Assembly: GCA_025594325.1 (NCBI GenBank)
Contig: JANHCV010000002.1
Coordinates: forward strand, 806,001 to 870,000
Source: Blastocladiella emersonii ATCC 22665
Taxonomy: Eukaryota > Blastocladiomycota > Blastocladiomycetes > Blastocladiales > Blastocladiaceae
Direction: 5' to 3'
Length of the DNA: 64,000 nt
The position numbers and the translations under genes were made by a program. The notes beneath the pieces are model-generated. The model was given only the letters and a program-made list of their open reading frames with translations, had not been told where the DNA came from and ran no database searches. Positions 9,810 through 21,491 of the stretch are shown here, in pieces; the stretch's first letter is position 1; every line of letters begins with the position of its first letter.

Positions 9810-12800
9810 ATGCCACCAACTGCCGACGCATCCCCCGCCGCCCCCGCCGTGTCCGTGCTGCCGCGCCCGCCCACGCTGAACGAGCTCGCGCCGCCTTCGG
9901 CTCAAGAAGCGGTCCCGATGGACGTGGACGTCGACGCCGAGGCGGGCACGAGCAGCGGGAGCGGCGAGGACGACGATCCGGGCGTGGCGGCGGGAGCAGC
10001 GGCGACGGGCAGCGAGGCGCTCCTAGGGCCAGCGAGGTGCGCTTCCGAGAACACGCGACGCGTCCGCCGGCTTGTTGCGGCGGTGACGAGTGAGTCGCTC
10101 GCGGCCGCCGCTGTGGCGCCGCGGACATCTCTCGCTCTTGTCCTCTCCCTCCACCTCTCGCTCACCGTCCACTCGCTGCAATGTATTCGATCATGTAGCG
10201 ACCGTCCCGCCGCGCCCAACTCGCCGTCATCCGTGCCCCCGCTGGCCCCGCCAGCCCTCGCGCCCGCCGCTGCGGCCCCCGTCGCCGCCGCGACTGCCGT
10301 CCTCGCACCAGCACAGCCGCCCGCGCTCGCGACCACGTACATCTTCCCCGTGACGGTCGCTCTGCCGTTCGCGCCGGACCCGAGCGTGTCGACGAAGCGC
10401 ACCAAGTCGTCGGGTCCCGCCAAGGGCGCGTGCGGGCTGGTCCTCGGCGCCACCAACAACCAGCCCGCGGTGCTGTGCGCGCGCTCGATTCTGCGCGAGG
10501 CCCACGGCGGCCACCTGCCGCTCGAGTTTGCCATGCGCCGGTTTGCCGCGACCACCGACGAGGGCGAGGATGACGAGAGCGGTGACGAGGACGGGTCCGA
10601 CGATGAGGGCGACGACTCGGACGCGCCGCCCGCCGCCCCCGCCGCCCCCGCTGCCGCCGCTACGACCGACAACGACACGCAGGGCAGCGACGCGTCGGGC
10701 CCGCCGCCGCCGTCGAGCACGCAGCACTTTTTGATCCAGCTCGTCGCCAAGCACGCGCCGCCGACGCCGCCCGCCACCGCGGCCGCGAAGCGCAAGCCCA
10801 AGGCCAAGCGCGCGTCGCGCAACGAGTGGTACGACTCGGACGACTCGTTCATCGACGACGAGGACGAGTTTGCCGGCAACCTCGGCCTCATGGTCCCCGT
10901 CCGCCACGGCTTCTTCATGCAGCTCGGTGCCATCGACACCACCCCGCGCGACGGCGTCTCGGCCGTCCGCGAGTGGGGCGTCCGCAAGGGGCAGACCGCC
11001 GTCCTCTCGTCGTCGTCGTACGCGTCGCAGACCCAGTCGCAGGTGGCGGCGGTACCCGCGCCCGCTAAGACCAAGGTCGTCAAGGTGCCCGCGCCCGCCA
11101 CGGCGACGGCGGCTGCGGCGGCGAAAAAGGACAAGCCCACGGCCTCCGCTGCCGCTGCTGCAGGCGCCAAGCCGGCCAAGGCCGCCGCCGCCGCCGCCGC
11201 CGCCGCCAAGGTCAAGTCCGAAACCTCCGCAGTCGCGGGCGACGCCGCGTCGACCATCAACCGGCGGCACGCGCGGCTCGCGCGCCCGGGGACGATCGAG
11301 TTCCCGCTGTCGCCGGCTGTCCTGCAGGCGCTCGACGCGCACGCTGCGGTCGCCAAGCAGGTCGACTGGTCCAACAAGTCCGTGTTCCCGGAGCAGCTCA
11401 AGGAGCCGATATGGCAGGTCGTGCGCACCTACTTCCGCGAGACGTACCACCCGCCGTGCCAGACGCTGATCCGCAAGCTCGTCGATACCATGTCCTACAA
11501 CGGATTCACGGTGACGCGGTACATTGCGCGCAACCACGCGGACCGCATCGTCGCTGAGCTCGACGACGAGATTGACGAGCTGCTCGAGAAGCTCAACCGA
11601 GAGACCGAGACGATCCGCGATAAGACCGACGAGCGACGCGCCGAGGCCATGAATGGCGAGGCGAAGCGTACGTTCTTCTCGCTCGCTCCCTCTCGTTCCC
11701 GGAGTGAATCGGCGCTCACACCTTGCTCGCTCGCTCGACTACCGTAGGCCCGCGCGTCAAGCTGTCGCAGGCCGTCAAGACCTCGATCGGCGAGATCGCC
11801 AAGCGGTTCATCCTGTGCCACGTCATGCCCATCTGGAAGCAGTCTGCGCTCGGCAAGGGCACCGTCGAGCCCATCCCGCGCATCACCCTCAACAAGCTCA
11901 TCCTCGAGCGGGTCGACTGGTGCTTCCCCGTCAACTACCTGCGCACCTCGGACATCTCGGCCCTCGACTTCTGGGACCACTTCCCGTCCGAGCCCGAGAC
12001 CAAGGAAAAGGACGCCAAGGACATCAAGCACCCGCCCGCTGCCGCTAGCAAGACCGCCGCCGCCGCCAGCAAGCCGGCCACCGCTGCTACGTCTTCGGCA
12101 CCACCACCGCCCTCGCAGCAACAGCTCCTCGCCGCGCGCCGCTCGAGCAGCGGCGTCAAAACGTCCTCGCTGCCCAACTCATCGCCGCTCATGGCCCCCG
12201 CCCCCGCTGCCGTCACGTCGCCCACCAAGAAGCGCAAGCTCGCCGAGACCCAGCCCGACACTATCAGCAGCAGCTCATTGACCGTCGCGCCCGCGAGCTC
12301 GTCGTCGCCGCCCAAACGCCGCCGTTCCTCCTCGCCGACGAGCTCGTCCGCCGTGTCCTCAACCGTCACCACGGAACCAGGAACGGCGGGCGCGAGCACC
12401 GCATCGACGCCGCTCTCGTCGGCCGCGCCGAGCCCGCAGCTGCGCACCCTCCCGCCCGCTGTCCCCGTCGCGAACACGGCGCGCTCGCTCCTGTCCACGG
12501 CCGTTTCCGCATCCGAAGCGCCCGCGTCTGCGTCCGCCGACGACGAGGCCGCGACGCCCAAGCCCGCCGCCCCGCGCCCGCCGCAGCTGACGACGCTTCT
12601 CCGCGCGACCGCCGCCGACTCCTCGACACCCGTCTCGCCGCGGTCCGACGTCGAGACGGCTACGCCCAAGGCCAGCAACGGGTCTGCAGCCACCGTCCTC
12701 GCGCAGCAGCTCAGCGGGAAACCGCCGGCGGCCATCATCCCGCTCCCGCTCCCGCCCGCTGCCGCGGGCGCCGCGAGCGTGCTCCCACCGCCGCTCGGGC

Positions 12801-12952
12801 CGACCGCGAGTCCGATGCTGCCCAGTCCGTTCGGCGGCGGCGGCGGGACCGCAGCGGCGGAGACGCCCGCGCGTAACTTGCTCGGCGTCCCGTTGCCGCT
12901 CAACCCGTCGCCCGGAACCGCGGCGGGGAAGCAGTCAAAGAAGTCGGGGTGA
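9810..12952 (+). CDS. Ubinuclein/Hpc2-like subunit of the HIRA histone chaperone complex
   Basis: Two exons, 9810-11667 and 11748-12952, joined across an 80-bp intron (GTACGT...CGTAG) that keeps the frame; about 1020 aa. The key feature is a Hpc2-related (HRD) motif, EWYDSDDSFIDDEDEF, at about 10825-10880, which in this family contacts HIRA and histone H3.3. A conserved helical block runs from about 11320 across the splice to about 12000 and matches the ubinuclein middle domain (PIWQVVRTYF... then KTSIGEIAKRF). The C-terminus is Ser/Ala/Pro-rich with basic clusters KKRKL and PPKRRRS that look like nuclear signals. The inferred role is replication-independent H3/H4 deposition. Residues around 10037-10198 read unlike the rest and end in a pyrimidine-rich tract plus TAG, so a further intron (perhaps 10037-10198, donor GTGCGC, in frame) is possible. 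Confidence 0.8.
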
Positions 12953-14712
12953 CACGAAGGCTAGAGTGCCGAGAGGAAGAATACATTGATCAAACCGTCC
13001 CGCTCGCGTCTCGAGGATCCGGTCGAGGTGGGAACCAGGACGTTTTGAGCTCGCGCGTGGCGAGTGTCCACGGCGTCAAGTTTGGTTAGCGTGCACATGC
13101 GAAGCTGCGTGCAATATACGCGAAGTTCACAGAGCGTGTACGGGTGGAATCGAGAAGCACGGCTCTGCTGGGTCCCTGGCCGTATGGGCCGGTGAGAGGA
13201 GGGGAGACGGCGTCGCCGCTCGCGCTCTTGGCCAATGCTCAGCTCGCCGTGCAGGCGACACTGCCAAGTAAGCACTATCGAGGTGCACAGTGCACGAAGC
13301 GGGAAGTTGAGAGGACCGCAACCTCGCGCCTCGCCCGAGGGACGACGATGAACATCGAAGCGCGGGAGGAAGCGAGCCGCTGCAGTCATCACGCGGAGAT
13401 GTTCCGCACGCGGCGCGACGCGTTGCCCCCGCGCGATCCCCTCGGGCAGGAAGATCCGCGTCGCGAGACAAACAGCAACGGTGGAAGCAATGCGACGAGT
13501 GAAGCGGGTGAGGTCGATGAGTGCGAGTACACGCAGCGAATGGAACGGGTTCGGCGGCGGCGGTCGTCCCACCCTGCCATCCTCAGCAGCGAGTCACGGC
13601 ACCCCACTCACGGCTCACGGTGTTGTTCGTGAACGCACTCACCGTCCGCGCGCGTCCTATCGATGCCTTTGGGGATCCGCAGATGGCATAGTCGAAGGGC
13701 GGAGCGAGGAGTGGTCGCCGCAACGGGCGGTTGACGCGTCGTCGCTCGCGTGCACCGCTCCTTCGGTGCCGTCGCGGCGCAAACTTTGAGTTCTTTGACA
13801 CGGCAATCATCATGGAGGTGGCCGTGACGCTGCCATTGCGGCGAGTCGCGGTCGGGGTCATCAGACTGCATTGCGAGCACCGTGCTCGTGTTGGGCGGCC
13901 AGTCATCCGTCCCGCCGCGCCGCTCTCGGCGCTCTCTCTCTGCGGGACACGCGGCCGGCGACCCGGTGTCGTGACCGCGGCGCACACCAATTATCGTCGC
14001 CCGCCGCGCGTCCTCTCGACGTGGCGACGGATCTCGTCCTTTGCGACGTAGCCCGCTGCACTCGGCCTCGCTCGACCACGATGCCTCCCGCAACCGCTCG
14101 CGTCAAGTCAAGCCTTGCCGCCGCTCTGCTCGCGCTTCGTTTACCTTCACGGTCAGGCGTGACCAGTCGCCCACGCCCGTTCAGTCGGACCTGTCGGCCA
14201 GTTCTCGCTGTCGCCCAACATGACTGGAACCAGCCCCCTCGCTCGACAGCAGTGGGCGCGGCCGTGCCCCGCCCGCTCAAAGTACGAGCTGATCCGGCCT
14301 CCCTCTCTCCTGCTCCCTCACCCCCCCAATATCGATTTGATCCAGGCAACTATCATCGCGCTCATGACCATCACCATGAATCTCGACCATCGATGCATGC
14401 AAACTGACCCCCGTCCTCGTCGCGTAGATCCGTGATCCGACATCATCGTGTTCTCCGCATCCTATCGATACTCGCTGCTGCCGTTCGTCCTCTGACGTCC
14501 TGCCGCCGCACACTTCCCTACCCCACCCACTGCACCACGCACCACGCACCACGCACCCGATCGGTGCTGCTTCCCGCGTCGCTCGTCTCGCGCCGCACCT
14601 CGCTCGCTGCTGCCTGCTGCGCCACCCCCTCGTAGACCCTCGCGCCGCTCATCTCGCTGCTGCGCCACCGCATCCTCGACTACCAGCACTCGCCGCGGGC
14701 TCCGTCTTCACC
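12953..14712. other. long intergenic region
   Basis: About 1.76 kb without a gene I can support. Several open frames on both strands have Arg/Ser/Pro-rich translations typical of antisense or non-coding GC-rich DNA. Near 14282-14346 there is an intron-like stretch (GTACGA, pyrimidine-rich, ending TTGATCCAG) that could be a 5'-leader intron of the next gene. Confidence 0.4.
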
Positions 14713-17035
14713 ATGGACCGCCACCCCGCCGCCGCCGCCGCCATGTCGGTGCTGCTGTTCGAGTACTTCATGCAGCTGTTCAGGCTCACCGTCGACTTTG
14801 TCTTCCACGCGCTCGTGATCGCGTTCCCGCACGCCAAGCTCGACGACTCGCGCCGCGTGTACTCGGTGGCCGCGACCGCCGCCTCCACCGTCGCCTCGTT
14901 CGGCACCGTGGTCGCGCCCGTCGCCGTCGCCTCGCTGCTCGGCCTCTCCAACACGACTCGCCTCGTCTACCGCAACGCCATGGCCCTCTCGCTCGCAGCT
15001 TCCGGCTACGACCTGACCTTCATCATCGCCAACACCAAGTCGACCGCGGTTTCTCGTCGGCCTCACGCCTCCGTCGGCCTCATCACGGCCGCTGCCACTA
15101 CTACCACCGCGACTGACTCGCGCACCACTACGTTCACGCTCGCTGCCGTGGCCGCGGCCTTCCTTCGTGCGCGCGCGCTCGCTGACCTCCTCACGGCCGC
15201 TTCCACGACTACTACTACGACCGGCTCGCGCGTCACGCTCTCGTTCAACGCCTCGGCCATGGCCTTCCTGCTCGCGCGCGTTCCCGCTGGCCTTCTCGCG
15301 GCCGTCACCAAGTCCAAGGCCACCATCACGCGCTCTCGCCCGGCCCTCTCGCTCGTCGACACCGCGGCCAAGTCCACGATCCGGGCCCGTGTTCCCGCTG
15401 GCCTCCTCACTTCCACCGCGCTCTCGAACACTTACAGCTACTCGCTCGGCACCGTGGTGGTCCACCTCCCGCCCTCGGCCCGTGTTCCTGTCGGCCTGCT
15501 GACCGCCACCGCGCACACGGGCACCAGCAGCAGCTCCTCGCTCGGCGACGTCGCGGTTCACCGTCTGCCGCTGCCCTCGGTCCTCGCGTCGGCGCCCGTC
15601 ATGTCGGTCCTTACGTCGGCGCCCGTCGTGTCGGTTTTCGTGTCGCGCAGCGGGGTCTCGTTCCGGCTCCACTCGTTTGTGGCCAGCACCGACAAGTTCA
15701 TGGGCCGCGTCGCGTCGACCTTCTTCACCCCGCTCTCGCTCAAGTCGCTTGCCGGCAGCATCACGTCTACCCTCCGCCGCCTACTTCGCACCATGCCCCC
15801 CGCCGACTCGGGCACCGACGTCGCCGACCTGACGCCCGCCGCGCTCGAGATCAAGTACCCGTCGTACGCGCTCGGCCCGGGCGAGATCATCAACTTCGTG
15901 ATCACCCAGAGGCTCGAGGACGCGCTGCGCCTCAAGGTCCCCGAGGTACCAGTGCCGTTCGTTCCGCGCGAGCGCACGGCGTCGGAGCAGGCGGCGTTCC
16001 TCGCGCACTGGACCGCGCCCATTGTGCCCGTCCCGATCGGCGTCGACACGGTCGAGGTCGGCGGCACGCCCTCGCTCCCCGCCGACATCAAGGCGCAGTA
16101 CGCCGCGCACAAGGAGCTCCACTCGGTACGTCTCTCCTTTCCGCCGAGCCAGCTCGTCCCGCGTACCCCATCTGACTGTATTCGCTGTGTAGGTCTCGCG
16201 CTCCTCGCCCATCGGCCGCGCGCTCAAGGGCGTGGCGAACCGGCTCGGCCTCCGCACGCCCGGCATCGACCGCTTCGCCAAGACCGTGACGTCGCCGGCC
16301 TCAACGACGGGCATCGCCGCGTACTCGGAGACGCCCGAGGCCGAGATCGCCGCTCAGCAGGTTGTGGTACGTTTTTTTTTTTTTTTTTTCTTTACCGTGG
16401 GTCTCGATCGAGGCGCACTGCTGACACGCACTCGGTTGATCCCCGGTCGTGTAGATCTCTGAGACGATCGAGTCGTTCGCGGCGCCCAAGCCCAAGCCCA
16501 AGCCCGCGCCGTTCCCCAAGCCGTCCCTGTTCGGCGCCGGCGCCTACACCAACGCCAAGGTCGTCGACGCCGCGTTCGAGAAGTTCATGTCGGACGACGG
16601 CTGGCAGTACGCCACGGATGCGCCGCTCGTGGACACGACGGCCGCGTCCAAGCCCGTCGAGCACATCTACTCGGTACGTTTTCGTGTGCGCGAGTACTCG
16701 ACTGCACGCACGCACACACTGACCCTTCGACTTCCCTCTCCCGCGTAGCCCTGTCCACGAGTGGCCCCATGTTCGCCGCGCCCAAGTTCGCCGCCGCCAA
16801 GGCCGTCGGCCGCGCCATCACGCACGGCACCTTCGAGCTCGGGCTCGACGAGGAGGAAATCCAGTCGATCTGCTTCGCACCCGGCGCGTGGATCAAGCCG
16901 GAATCCCATCAGGAGGTCCGCTCGTACCCGTCCGCTGGCAAGGTGTGCGACAAGGACTTTTGGTGGGAGCCGAAGCAGCCCAAGTCCAAGTCCAAGGTCG
17001 AGGCGCCTCAGCAGAAGGCGCCCCAGATGGGCTGA
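14713..17035 (+). CDS. Unrecognised protein with N-terminal degenerate tandem repeats
   Basis: I do not recognise the family. Exons 14713-16125, 16193-16366 and 16455-16673/16677 are joined by GTACGT...GTAG introns in frame; the last exon starts at 16749 and ends with the stop at 17033-17035. The start ATG sits in a good context (CACCATGG). The N-terminus has a hydrophobic stretch (about residues 10-40), then five degenerate units of about 35-45 residues containing (V/A)GLLTA, at about 15072, 15180, 15288, 15399 and 15492. A more ordinary globular-looking part begins at MPPADSGTD (15793), which could be an alternative start. The C-terminus ends in a Lys/Pro/Gln tail after DFWWEP. The third junction keeps frame only if the donor is GTTTTC at 16678 rather than the consensus GTACGT at 16674, so the model is uncertain there. 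Confidence 0.55.
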
Positions 17036-17208
17036 TCCGATCTCGCTCCCAGTAACGGCGGCTGGCTCACCAGTTCGCGCGTGGGGGTCGAGTCGGAGAA
17101 GCCGCTCAGTGTATGCCGATTGTTTTTTTTTGAAGATCTTTTTAGATAGACGTTGTTCTCACAGTTTGTGCGTTGGTTTCGCTGAGCAGCAATAACGCGT
17201 TCAGTGAG

Positions 17209-17230
17209 GACGCGTTGCGCCACTCACCTG
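17209..17230 (+). repeat. dispersed ACGCGTTGCGCCACTCAC motif, copy 1
   Basis: A 22-bp stretch identical to the one at 18189-18210. The 18-bp core ACGCGTTGCGCCACTCAC also occurs at 33196-33213 and, with one mismatch, at 21345-21362. It includes the palindrome ACGCGT. Confidence 0.7.
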
Positions 17231-17480
17231 CTCGACCAACGCGTCCAGTTTTGCAGGGATGGGACGAGTTCGGCGAATCACACGCATCTACCTCGAGGAG
17301 AGCAGACTACGTATGTATATAGCAGCAGCACAACACGTGTTCTGCGATCCCGGACGGCGTGGTTGTCGCGAAATGCGTGATGTTGAGGTTTGATGTTCGC
17401 TCGTTCACTCTTCTGCACGAACGCCGACGCTCACTCCGACCGAGCTCGCCCTGGCGCAGGCGGCGGCGCGGCGCGACCGC

Positions 17481-18260
17481 ATGGAGCGGCTGCAACGGGA
17501 CATTGACCAGTCGACGGTCGAGCTGGTGCAGGCGCGGTCGCTGCTCGCAACCATGCTGGTCAAGCACCCGCCCGCGCGGCGGTGGGTGCTGTCGCTCGGC
17601 CTGCGGCCCGAGGACCTGCCCCAGGGCATGGCCGAGGCGGTCGCGCAGTCGCAGGGCGTGCTGACGGCGGCGCAGCAGGCGCAGCTCGTCAACGACATCC
17701 CCGCCGAGGACCGGCACACGCTGCGCGCGCACGTCGACGACGTGAACATGTACCGCAACCAGGTGATCCGCCAGACCATGGAGCTGCGCGAGGTGCGGTC
17801 GGCGCACACGTTCATGGAGACGGTGCTCGATGCAGTTCAACGGGCGGAAGAACAGACGTGCCCAGTTTGTCTCGACTCGATTACCTCGGATTTTGCCATT
17901 ACCGCGTGCGCCCACATCTATTGTCTACCGTGCGGCAACCAGCTCAAGGAGTCGGCCAACGCCAAGTGCCCGATCTGCCGGCATTCGCTCAGCGACGGGC
18001 TCACGCAGATGCGGCTCGACCCGACGGCCGCCGAGGTCACGGGCGAGGCCGAGGGCGGCGCCGCCGCGGCGGGTGCGGGCGGGCACGCGGTTGATGTTTT
18101 AATGTTAATTCTATATGTTATCCTGATAGACTACGCCTTTTCGAGTATCAGCAAAGGGTATGAGGCGAGCGAGGGGGAGATGACTGACGACGCGTTGCGC
18201 CACTCACCTGAAACACGATGTGTGCAAGCACATCTCGTCAAGTGTTGTTTCCGACAGTGA
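17481..18260 (+). pseudogene. RING-finger (C3HC4) protein fragment
   Basis: The 259-aa frame starts with a predicted coiled coil (MERLQRDIDQS...) followed by a standard C3HC4 RING: CPVC, then C-A-H, then CLPC, then CPIC, at about 17857-17985. The frame is open but lacks an ATG upstream of 17481 for another 87 bases, and its 5' side reads as if it began mid-protein. After about 18090 the coding-like GC-rich sequence turns abruptly A/T-rich; the frame continues into junk-like sequence and through a copy of the 18-bp motif, so it lacks its own natural stop. The whole block is bounded by 22-bp direct repeats (17209, 18189). I read it as a transposed or duplicated piece of a larger RING ligase, possibly of an SNF2/SHPRH-like protein, which is a guess. 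A TATATA box near 17318 could still drive it. Confidence 0.5.
18189..18210 (+). repeat. dispersed ACGCGTTGCGCCACTCAC motif, copy 2
   Basis: Identical over 22 bp to the copy at 17209-17230, in the same orientation, 980 bp away, on the other side of the RING fragment. Confidence 0.7.
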
Positions 18261-18350
18261 GGAGGCTAGAAGTAGGTTCAAACAATGTGTATATATATTC
18301 AATCGAAACATTGGGAGTTACGCGTCCATTTGGCCTCCCATGTGTAAGCA

Positions 18351-20005
18351 TCAACGCTCGATCGTAACGTTGGGCGAAACGAGAGCCGGGAGTTCCTGCT
18401 TCAACTCCTCCGAGATTGGGTTGCCGGCAAGCGCGAGCGTCTCAAGGGACTGAGGAAGTCGAGGCATGATGAGCCTCACATCGTTGTCTGTGAAGTTGAC
18501 GCCACACAACTTGAGATCACGCAATTGCGGAGGCATGAGCTCGGCAAGCGCGACAGCACCAAGCGATTCAAGCCGGTTGTAGCTCAGGTCGAGGAAGGTC
18601 AAGGCGTTTGGGAGCCGTGCGAGCAGAACTGCCAGCGAATCTGGGCCCAGGGCCGAAAACTGAGCAGTGAGATTGGTGATCGTGGCGGGAATCAACGTGG
18701 TAAAGTTCAAGAACGCGCCGTCAGTGAGCGAATTGAGGGAAACGTCCAGGTCGGTCAAAGATTTTGGGAATCGCTGCGAATGGAGCGGCGAACCTGTCCC
18801 GCGGCTCAAAGGATTGCTGCTAGCCCGAAGTTCCTTGATCTGTTCAACAAAGTCCTGCGCCGCCGTGTGGCCCAAAGCACGAGAAATCAGGCTGCGCCCT
18901 TGATTGATCGAGTCCTGGCCGCTGCGATGCACCCAAGTCTCGGGATCAGTCGGGTCTGGCCCTCCAAACTCGTTATCATACATGACGAGTCGCTGAAGGC
19001 CAGAAGGCAGGTGAGCAGCCACAGACTCGAGGGAGTGCCAATAGAGCTCGTTGCCCGATAAGTCGAGGGTGTTGAGCTTGGGCGGGAGGATTCGAAGGAC
19101 CGGTTCGATATCGGCGCCACCAAAGCGGCAAGCGTGCAGGGTCAGCAAGTGAAGGTGTTCTGGAAGGCCGCGGAGAAGCATTGCGAGCGATTCAGGTTCC
19201 AACGTGCTGTATGTGAACGAGAGCGTTTGGAGGTTGGGCGGCCATGTCCAACCGTCCAGCAAGCTGTTCGCGTGCATGTCTTCGAACCAAAAGGCATGAA
19301 CGCGAAAAGTCTCGAGCGTTGCTGGCAGTTGGAGCGACGCAAAGCGGCTCATGTCAAGCGTGGAACCCATGATTTCGAGCGAGGTGAGCTGCTGGCCGGG
19401 GCTGGCAAACGCATGGTTTAGACGGCGGATTCCGTCCATGTCAATGACCTGTTTGCGTAGCGTGAGCGCGTTTGTGCGACCATCTACCAGGGCGGAAAAA
19501 TCGACGGATGGCTATCGTGCAAACATCCATGGGTGAATGGGCCAGTTCGTGCGTATTTAAACAGGGATATCCGTACAGTTTCGTCATCGCCTTGGCCGTT
19601 CATGGCGTAGCAGCCTGGATAAAGCCCAAGTGCGACAAGAAACTCGTCGTCGAGGTATTCAACTGCTGTTTTGGGTAGAACCTTTCCCCGGAACCACTCC
19701 AAGACTGCAAGCCACTTGCACTCGGCAGCCTCCGTGAGCCCGAACATGGAGACCGCGGTTGACAGGCCGAGCCGAAGCCGCCGTTCGAGCACAGCAACGC
19801 GGCCGGCCGCACAGGCTGCATCGACGGTGAAGCGAGGATGCCGGTCGAGAATAGCTCGTTGGACGCCGGGAGCATCGTTGTGGCGCAGGACGCGGGCATA
19901 CTGCAAGAGTCCAGCGAGATCTATGGGCTCGTCGTGCAAGTGGACGGCGTGGACGAGAATACGCTCAAGCACGCGTGGTATATGGACCCGAGAGAGTTGC
20001 ATCAT
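18351..20005 (-). CDS. Leucine-rich-repeat protein with F-box/ankyrin-like N-terminus
   Basis: Two exons: 19577-20005 (143 codons) and 18351-19448, joined in frame across a 128-bp intron (GTACGG...AAACAG); about 508 aa. The N-terminal domain (residues 1-140) begins with an F-box-like helix (VLERILVHAV) and continues with helical hairpins resembling degenerate ankyrin units (VDAACAAGRVAVLERRL). The second exon encodes about a dozen leucine-rich repeats such as LNTLDLSGNEL, LTFLDLSYNRL and LETLALAGNPI. Such proteins often act as substrate adaptors of SCF ubiquitin ligases, but that role is inferred. Codon use is much less C-ending than in flanking genes. A shorter damaged paralogue lies at 21492-22392. 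The exact acceptor is my choice; a TAG acceptor 35 bases nearer the donor breaks the frame. Confidence 0.7.
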
Positions 20006-20209
20006 GTTTTCATTCGTTTAGCATCAGCGGCGAGGAACAACAGGGGAGCGGCGACGGAGGGCGGTTGCCGCTCGCTAAGGTCGCGCGACCGCTGGGCCGC
20101 GGTGATCAGCCGCGCATCACCTGATATCGCGGCGCGTCTCACACGCTGTCTCCGTCGCGAGCGGACAAAAGCAGGGTTTTGATAAACCATACAGACTCAT
20201 GCGTAAAAT

Positions 20210-20917
20210 TCAAAGGGCTGCATCAACCGACATTAGGAGCACGTAAAAGGCGCTCAGGTAATAGAGCGCGACAACCACTGACGAACAGACGAGCAGCGTT
20301 ATGAGTTCGTCGGCAATTTGACGTTGGATTGACCTCCTTCGCTTGCAATCATCTTTTTTCTTGTAAACCACTCGTTTCCCGTCACTTGACGGTGTGACCA
20401 CACGATCAGCGTGAACTTGTTCAAGTGTCGAGGCGTGAGCGGCCTCGGCCGCTTCGATCTCTCGTTGGCTCCGTTCGGCCAGCTCTGCATACAATTGCTC
20501 GCGTCTTTGAAGCTCGGTCCGGTGTACGGTCCGGAGCTCCTCCAACTGGCGCCGCGATTCATCCCGCTCACGTCGCATGGTCTCGAACTCGGCGCCAGGT
20601 GCGGGACCATCGATGAAGATGCGGATGAGACGGACATCTGGGTTGCGACATGTTGGACACCGAGGTTGTGTGCTGAGCCACGGCTCGGCGCATCTAGACG
20701 GGGGTTGCGCCGCGTGAGCAGTGGCAGCGGTAGTGACGTGTCCTATTCGAGGTATAAAGCTCGGTACGCACTCCCTGTGAAAAACATGCCCGCAGTAGAG
20801 CGCAACCATCACGTATGTGTAGGGTTCGTGGCATATGACACAGCCAGGAACATCCTTGCAAACTTCGGCCTCGGCCTCGCTGGACAGCTGAGCGCCAGTC
20901 GGAGCATCTGCTGACAT
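20210..20917 (-). CDS. RING-H2 protein with coiled coil and C-terminal membrane anchor
   Basis: A single-exon 235-aa protein. An N-terminal RING-H2 finger spans about residues 26-95: CVIC, then C-G-H-V-F-H-R-E-C, then CPTC after a 35-residue loop, so all eight zinc ligands are present. A charged coiled coil follows (about 115-175), then a basic patch (KKKDDCKRRR) and a hydrophobic segment of about 25 residues (203-230) that should be a tail anchor, placing the RING on the cytosolic face. The expected activity is E3 ubiquitin ligase at an internal membrane. It sits between two LRR paralogues in the low-GC island and shares their relaxed codon use. The specific family is not recognised. Confidence 0.7.
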   Translation of the reverse strand: MSADAPTGAQLSSEAEAEVCKDVPGCVICHEPYTYVMVALYCGHVFHRECVPSFIPRIGHVTTAATAHAAQPPSRCAEPWLSTQPRCPTCRNPDVRLIRIFIDGPAPGAEFETMRRERDESRRQLEELRTVHRTELQRREQLYAELAERSQREIEAAEAAHASTLEQVHADRVVTPSSDGKRVVYKKKDDCKRRRSIQRQIADELITLLVCSSVVVALYYLSAFYVLLMSVDAAL

Positions 20918-21491
20918 TTTAATTCAAACCATTCGGACGGGAGCTGGCCGGCGGAGTACGAGAGCGCGTCAAATTTGTGTCGCGTGGTCCAACAAAGGAC
21001 GCATCCGGCTTGTTTCTCACACGTTCCTCTCCGCGGACAAACGAGGGACAGTTTGAGGTTGAATGTGTCCGCGAGGTGACGGCATGGCTAGGGGGTGGAC
21101 AAAACGCGTGAGTGCTGAGCTGGTTCGGCTTGTTGCAACAGACTAACGGAGCCGTCGTTGGCTTCCATATACGGGTGAGCGCCGTTTCGTGTGAAAAAGG
21201 AAGAGAAAGTCGCGACGCGCCACTCGCGTCGCTCACGTCGAACATGCTGCTTGAGTATCCCTTATCACACTCATATTTTTCATTGGAAACGTACAATCGT
21301 TCACTGTTGCGCTCGGCAGAATGTCATTTAGCTGACAGCACGGGACGCGTCGCGCCACTCACGTGCGACTGTGCAGCTTCCTGCGCAAGTGCATAATCGC
21401 GGCCTCATTCTGAAATGCTTCTACGATCAACCAAGACCACAAGCAAAGTTTTTTTTTCTCGGGACGGGAAATCAAACAAAAAGAGGCGAGC
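20918..21491. other. intergenic region of the low-GC island
   Basis: No supportable gene. It holds one variant copy of the dispersed motif (21344-21365) and a T-run near 21450. It should include the promoter of the minus-strand RING gene and the 3' end of the LRR paralogue. Confidence 0.4.
21344..21365 (+). repeat. dispersed ACGCGT-CGCGCCACTCAC motif, variant copy
   Basis: Matches the 18-bp core with one T-to-C change after ACGCGT. It lies upstream of the minus-strand RING-H2 gene. Confidence 0.55.

Noticed and set aside
10090..10198. Consensus-looking intron (GTGAGT...TGTAG) in the ubinuclein gene
   Set aside because: Removing it shifts the frame and leads to a stop at 10353, before the conserved HRD motif. 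An in-frame alternative donor is noted instead.
12961..14349. Several 100-200-codon frames on both strands
   Set aside because: No start context, domain or codon bias resembling real genes; no splice signals connecting them.
18271..18295. GGTTCAAAC as a tRNA B-box
   Set aside because: No matching A-box or cloverleaf around it. No tRNA was found anywhere in the window.
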